Assembly (NCBI GenBank): GCA_013003465.1
Contig: JABDIZ010000007.1
Span: 1-15,964, forward strand
Length of the DNA stretch: 15,964 nt
Source of the DNA: Rhodothermaceae bacterium
GTDB taxonomy: Bacteria > Bacteroidota > Rhodothermia > Rhodothermales > Rubricoccaceae
Direction: 5' to 3'
Below, piece after piece: positions 13,279-15,964 of this stretch. Each line of letters starts with the position of its first letter. The stretch's first letter is position 1. Below the pieces are notes generated by a model that saw only the letters and a list, made by a program, of their open reading frames with translations, did no database searches and was not told where the DNA came from. A program made the translations under genes and the position numbers.

Positions 13279-13782
13279 ATGCCGACGTCTCGTAGCTACG
13301 CCCGGACCTCCTCACCCGTTGATACGGCCCCACTGGAGCGCGAATCGCCGATCCGTATCGTATCCGAACCGCGATCCCCAACGCTGCCCGCGCCCGTCTA
13401 CGAGCCTGCCATTCCCGACCCTGGACGGCCCCCGGCCCCTGTAGAGCGCCGCCTGCCCGAGCACCGAGGCAAAGTGGCGCGTATTTCGGATGAGCTGGCG
13501 GGCCTCAGTGAGGATCTGCGCGCGTGGGTCGAGCTGCGCATCGAACTGGTGCGCACAGAAGTCACCGAACAGGTTGACTACAAAGTCAACCAGGCGAAGC
13601 AGGGCGCTGCCGCAGGTGTCCTGGCTGTGTTAGGCATCTTCTTTCTTCTCGTGACCCTGGCTCTGGGCCTCGGGTGGTGGTTAGGGCAACCCTTCTGGGG
13701 TTTCCTGATCGTGACGCTGCTTCTCCTGCTCGGCGCGGGGCTGGCGTACTTCGCGCTCCAACCCAAGAATCCCGGTCGGTAA
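13279..13782 (+). CDS. YqjE-like / holin-X family membrane protein
   Basis: A 167-residue membrane protein resembling the Phage_holin_3_6 (actinobacterial holin-X, PF07332) group, to which E. coli YqjE belongs. Despite the name these are usually chromosomal envelope proteins, not lysis proteins. Residues 1-60 are Pro/Arg-rich and probably disordered. Residues 65-105 form a charged helix (SEDLRAWVELRIELVRTEV, typical of the family). Two membrane helices follow at about 110-132 and 139-161, then a short basic tail. The ATG at 13279 is preferred because the upstream open frame covers the promoter region. A YqjD-like gene follows 35 nt later, the same partnership seen in enterobacterial yqjD-yqjE. 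No phage genes are nearby. The function is not known; stress or membrane association is an inference from relatives. Confidence 0.82.
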   Translation: MPTSRSYARTSSPVDTAPLERESPIRIVSEPRSPTLPAPVYEPAIPDPGRPPAPVERRLPEHRGKVARISDELAGLSEDLRAWVELRIELVRTEVTEQVDYKVNQAKQGAAAGVLAVLGIFFLLVTLALGLGWWLGQPFWGFLIVTLLLLLGAGLAYFALQPKNPGR

Positions 13783-13817
13783 CGGATCCGCTCCTGTACT
13801 TCCTGCCTCACGCGCAC

Positions 13818-14384
13818 ATGCCCGACGTAGAAATCCATCCCGCCCCGACCTCGGTCGAACTCAAGCAGCGCCTTGAGACGACGGGCCGTTCGATTGAGGC
13901 GCGCATGGATGCACTGCACCATGAACTCACGACAGTCGCCGACATCACGGTGGCGGGGCGTCCGATTCTCGACCATGTGCGCGAACGTCCGCTCTACTTC
14001 GCCGGGCTGAGTCTCGCAGGGGGCTTGGTGATGGGCCTGCTCAGTGGCACACGGGCGCGCGCTAAGCGTCGCCCGGAGATGGACGAGCACACCGAGGTGC
14101 TACGGCTCTACACCGCCTATTTGCTCGACGAAGCGGCCGACCGAGTCGCCCGGGGCAAACGCACGGACGAGGCCATCGGGCGCACGTTGAAGCGCCGTCC
14201 GCCGCTGATTTCCTACGAGCCCCCTCCGCCGCCGCGCCGCTCGACCCTGGGGGAGACCTTCGATGTGGCCGTCAAGACGGCGATGGGCTTCGGCGTAAAG
14301 ATGGCACTCGACCGTCTCGGGCAGCGGCTCACGGGGGAAGAAGAGATCACGGAAGCCGTAAAAGAGGCGGATCCGAAGCCGTGA
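13818..14384 (+). CDS. YqjD/DUF883-like one-TM protein
   Basis: A 188-residue protein with an N-terminal helix (about 10-57), one glycine-rich membrane segment (YFAGLSLAGGLVMGLLSG, 60-77) bounded by RERP and an Arg/Lys cluster, and a cytoplasmic-type tail. The pattern 'helix, RxxP, Gly-rich TM, RR' recalls ElaB/YqjD (DUF883) proteins, which anchor to the inner membrane and associate with ribosomes in E. coli. Here the membrane segment is central, not C-terminal, and a further 110 residues follow, including a PPPPPR stretch (135-140) and a second mildly hydrophobic helix (about 148-168). The resemblance is therefore partial. It starts 35 nt after the YqjE-like gene and is probably co-transcribed. 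I do not know a precise family name. Confidence 0.65.
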   Translation: MPDVEIHPAPTSVELKQRLETTGRSIEARMDALHHELTTVADITVAGRPILDHVRERPLYFAGLSLAGGLVMGLLSGTRARAKRRPEMDEHTEVLRLYTAYLLDEAADRVARGKRTDEAIGRTLKRRPPLISYEPPPPPRRSTLGETFDVAVKTAMGFGVKMALDRLGQRLTGEEEITEAVKEADPKP

Positions 14385-14421
14385 CTTGAAAAGGCGCCCG
14401 CGCGGCTCGATACTATCCTCG
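14385..14421 (+). promoter_or_regulatory. Possible promoter for the four-TM protein gene
   Basis: CTTG (14385-14388) precedes overlapping boxes TACTATCC (14411) and TATCCTCG (14414-14421). The spacer is 22 or 25 nt, longer than the usual 19-21. The second box begins 36 nt before the ATG at 14450, the same distance as in other candidates here. Weak evidence. Confidence 0.28.
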
Positions 14422-14449
14422 GTTCTTCCATAGCCCTCCTGCTCGGTCT

Positions 14450-14893
14450 ATGCTTTTCCTCGTCGTGTTGCAGTTTCTGACGCTTGTGGCGGCGGCTCTG
14501 TTGCTCGCCTACGAGGCCCGAACCGGACGGTTGGAAGGGGCCACGGAGCGGGAGGTCCGCTGGCGTGCCGCCATTTTCCTGGTCGCGACCATCGCGGGTG
14601 CGGCGCTTCTGATCGCGCTGGCCGATAGCGAATGGCTGTTCGCGTTGGCGCTCGTGCCCATCACGATCCTGTGTCTGCTGCGCTTCGCGATGCTGGCGCG
14701 GCGCTGGTGGACCGGCTGGCGCCTCACAGCGGTGACCTGTGTGCTGGTGGGCATCGGCATCGGGCTCAGCGTGCCGCTCATGCCGTTCCCGCTGGACCGC
14801 ACCGTGATCGTGCGCGAACTGCAGGGCATCGATGGCGTCTCCGCGCCGCCCGATACGATTGATCCCGAGGCGCTCCGTCCGGTGCGGGCGTGA
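14450..14893 (+). CDS. Four-TM membrane protein of unknown function
   Basis: A 147-residue hydrophobic protein I do not recognise. Four membrane helices are predicted by eye at about 3-22, 39-58, 62-81 and 92-112. The loop at 22-38 (YEARTGRLEGATEREVRW) is charged, and Arg/Trp-rich turns lie at 84-91. The last 35 residues are hydrophilic and likely face one side of the membrane. No catalytic motif or binding residues stand out. A 65-nt gap precedes it and adk starts 51 nt after its stop. Codon use matches the neighbours, and the frame is intact, so it is a real gene. Functional assignment is not possible from sequence alone. Confidence 0.75.
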   Translation: MLFLVVLQFLTLVAAALLLAYEARTGRLEGATEREVRWRAAIFLVATIAGAALLIALADSEWLFALALVPITILCLLRFAMLARRWWTGWRLTAVTCVLVGIGIGLSVPLMPFPLDRTVIVRELQGIDGVSAPPDTIDPEALRPVRA

Positions 14894-14904
14894 CGAGGCG
14901 GCGC

Positions 14905-14912
14905 TATCTTCC
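14905..14912 (+). promoter_or_regulatory. Possible -7-like box upstream of adk
   Basis: TATCTTCC at 14905-14912 starts 40 nt before the adk ATG and resembles the box before parA (TATTTTCG). No clear TTG-like element lies about 20 nt upstream, so this is a weak candidate. Confidence 0.25.
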
Positions 14913-14944
14913 CGCCCCTTCGTTTGTCGCTCACTGCATCACCC

Positions 14945-15583
14945 ATGCGCCTTATTCTTTTCGGCCCCCCGGGAGCGGGGAAAGGCACCCAGGCCAAGCT
15001 CCTCGCTAAACACCACGGCTTGCGCCACCTCTCGACCGGTGACATGCTGCGCGCCGCCGTCCGCAACGAAAGCCCGGTTGGGAAAGAGGCCAAGGGTCAT
15101 ATGGATGCGGGCGAGTTGGTCCCTGACGACGTCGTAAACAGAATCGTGGCCGAGACGCTCGCCGAGATCGGGTACGACGACTTTATTCTCGATGGCTATC
15201 CGCGGACAGTGGACCAGGCCGAGTTTCTCGTCGAGGCGTTGAGCGATCAGGACGCACCGATCAACGCCGTCGTCAGCCTGCGCGTGCCCGAGGAGCACAT
15301 CGTGCAGCGGCTCTCGCGCCGCCGCACCGACCGCGAAACCGGCGCCATCTACCACCTCGACTTCAACCCGCCACCGGCCGACGTAACCGCTGAGCGGCTC
15401 CTCCATCGCAGCGATGACGAGCCCGAGGCCATCCGCACACGCCTGGAGGAATACCACGCCAAGACGCAGCCGCTGGAAGCGTTCTTCCGCGCCCACGTCC
15501 GCTTTCTCGATGTGGACGGCCTGGGCTCGCTGGACGAGGTTCAGGCTCGCATTGACGAGGCGCTGAGAGGACCGGGCTTGTGA
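14945..15583 (+). CDS. adk: Adenylate kinase
   Basis: A 212-residue cytoplasmic enzyme that interconverts ATP + AMP and two ADP. The P-loop GPPGAGKGT is at 7-15, the AMP-site motif HLSTGDMLR at 28-36, and DGYPRT at 83-88 with the conserved Arg87. The LID domain (about 122-159) is the long type with ETGAIYHLDFNPPP, and no zinc-binding cysteines are seen. The RSDDEPEAIRTRL block carries the following conserved Asp and Arg. Length is normal. The ATG at 14945 places the P-loop at residue 7 as usual; a TTG at 14924 would add seven residues. Its stop overlaps the GTG start of the polyprenyl synthase gene, so the two are co-transcribed. Confidence 0.97.
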   Translation: MRLILFGPPGAGKGTQAKLLAKHHGLRHLSTGDMLRAAVRNESPVGKEAKGHMDAGELVPDDVVNRIVAETLAEIGYDDFILDGYPRTVDQAEFLVEALSDQDAPINAVVSLRVPEEHIVQRLSRRRTDRETGAIYHLDFNPPPADVTAERLLHRSDDEPEAIRTRLEEYHAKTQPLEAFFRAHVRFLDVDGLGSLDEVQARIDEALRGPGL

Positions 15584-15964
15584 TTGCGACGGAACGAACG
15601 GAAGCGGTGCAGGCGCACCTCCGGCTGCTCGTGGAGCAGGTTGAGGGTGGTCTAAAGGCGCTGCCCCTGCCCGACGAACCGGCGGAGCTATACGCGCCCG
15701 TCCGCTACGTGCTGAAAGGGGGAGGGAAGCGAATGCGCCCGGTGCTGCTGCTCTTGACCGCCGAGGCCTACGGCGGGGCGGAGGCGCGGGCTCGCGCGAT
15801 GCCTGCGGCACTCGCCGTCGAGGTGTTCCACAACTTCACACTCGTCCATGACGACATCATGGACGCCGCGCCCGAGCGGCGTGGACGCCCGACCATTCAC
15901 ATCCGCTGGGATGACGCGACGGCCATCCTCGTCGGTGACCTGCTGATGGGGCTGTCGTACGACC
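15580..15964 (+). CDS. Polyprenyl diphosphate synthase, 5' part
   Basis: The first 128 codons of a trans-isoprenyl diphosphate synthase, the enzyme class that condenses isopentenyl diphosphate into farnesyl-, geranylgeranyl- or octaprenyl-type chains for quinones, carotenoids or carriers. GGGKRMRP (47-54) is the conserved IPP-binding region. LVHDDIMDAAPERRGRPTIH (89-108) holds the first Asp-rich motif DDxxD (Asp91, Asp92, Asp95). The second Asp-rich motif and product-length residues lie beyond the window. The gene begins with GTG at 15580, overlapping the adk stop as GTGA. I chose this start because residues 1-45 align with the usual N-terminal helix, and the next in-frame ATG would cut into the conserved core. 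The exact chain length cannot be told. Confidence 0.93.
   Translation, partial: MIATERTEAVQAHLRLLVEQVEGGLKALPLPDEPAELYAPVRYVLKGGGKRMRPVLLLLTAEAYGGAEARARAMPAALAVEVFHNFTLVHDDIMDAAPERRGRPTIHIRWDDATAILVGDLLMGLSYD

Noticed and set aside
13142..13381. Upstream extension of the nfu-like frame (175 residues in total)
   Set aside because: The extra 80 residues have no similarity to Nfu, cross the divergent promoter region and enter the yqjE-like coding sequence; the ATG at 13141 directly precedes the conserved domain.
13279..13782. Holin-family protein as evidence for a prophage
   Set aside because: No endolysin or phage structural genes nearby; the fold group includes chromosomal YqjE proteins, and the neighbour is YqjD-like.
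1..15964. tRNA, rRNA, CRISPR array, insertion sequence or riboswitch
   Set aside because: No tandem direct repeats with spacers, transposase reading frame, terminal inverted repeats or recognisable conserved RNA could be found by eye; intergenic gaps are all under about 140 nt.

Overview
This is a G+C-rich, gene-dense bacterial chromosome segment (roughly two-thirds G+C by eye) with 17 protein-coding genes. I see no mobile element, RNA gene or CRISPR array. Several traits suggest a Bacteroidota-like bacterium, most likely of the Rhodothermales type. No start codon has a purine-rich Shine-Dalgarno; starts mostly follow pyrimidine-rich leaders. Some upstream regions resemble the Bacteroidota promoter (TTTG about 20 nt before TAnnTTTG). 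The gene families (FAS1 lipoprotein, single-domain Nfu, 'LGC-T/S-IK' redoxin, LuxC-like protein) fit as well. Taxonomy is inference only.

Layout. Positions 1-3077, minus strand: lnt-like (nitrilase-fold membrane protein), maf (nucleotide pyrophosphatase) and a FAS1-domain lipoprotein ending in a strong intrinsic terminator. Positions 3214-7760, plus strand: orphan ParA-type ATPase, DinB-fold protein, neurotransmitter:sodium symporter (NSS) and an M14 metallopeptidase lipoprotein, with 4-nt, 25-nt and 1-nt junctions that suggest one transcript. Positions 7822-10151: a TlpA-type thioredoxin lipoprotein, a secreted AhpC/TSA-like redoxin and ribonuclease D. Positions 10224-12871: a GMC flavoprotein translationally coupled to a LuxC-like acyl-CoA-reductase-fold protein. 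Convergent to it on the minus strand is a short Nfu N-terminal-domain protein. Positions 13279-14893: a YqjE-like (holin-X) membrane protein, a YqjD-like one-TM protein and a four-TM protein of unknown function. Positions 14945 to the end: adenylate kinase overlapping a GTG-initiated polyprenyl diphosphate synthase cut off by the window end.

Functional themes. The peptidase/symporter pair could release and import amino acids. The two thioredoxin-fold proteins suggest extracytoplasmic thiol chemistry. The GMC and LuxC-like pair could act on alcohols, aldehydes or acyl groups. Most genes are ordinary housekeeping or envelope functions.

The most unusual observations are two enzyme folds that have lost catalytic residues. 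The Lnt-like protein keeps the catalytic Glu and the correct spacing but has Gln for Lys and Gly-Ser for the Cys-Tyr nucleophile motif. The LuxC-like protein lacks the Cys of the usual GLGCRN motif. A recurrent TAT-rich box 36-53 nt upstream of several starts and pyrimidine-rich leaders look like lineage-specific expression signals. I found no clearly new multi-gene system.
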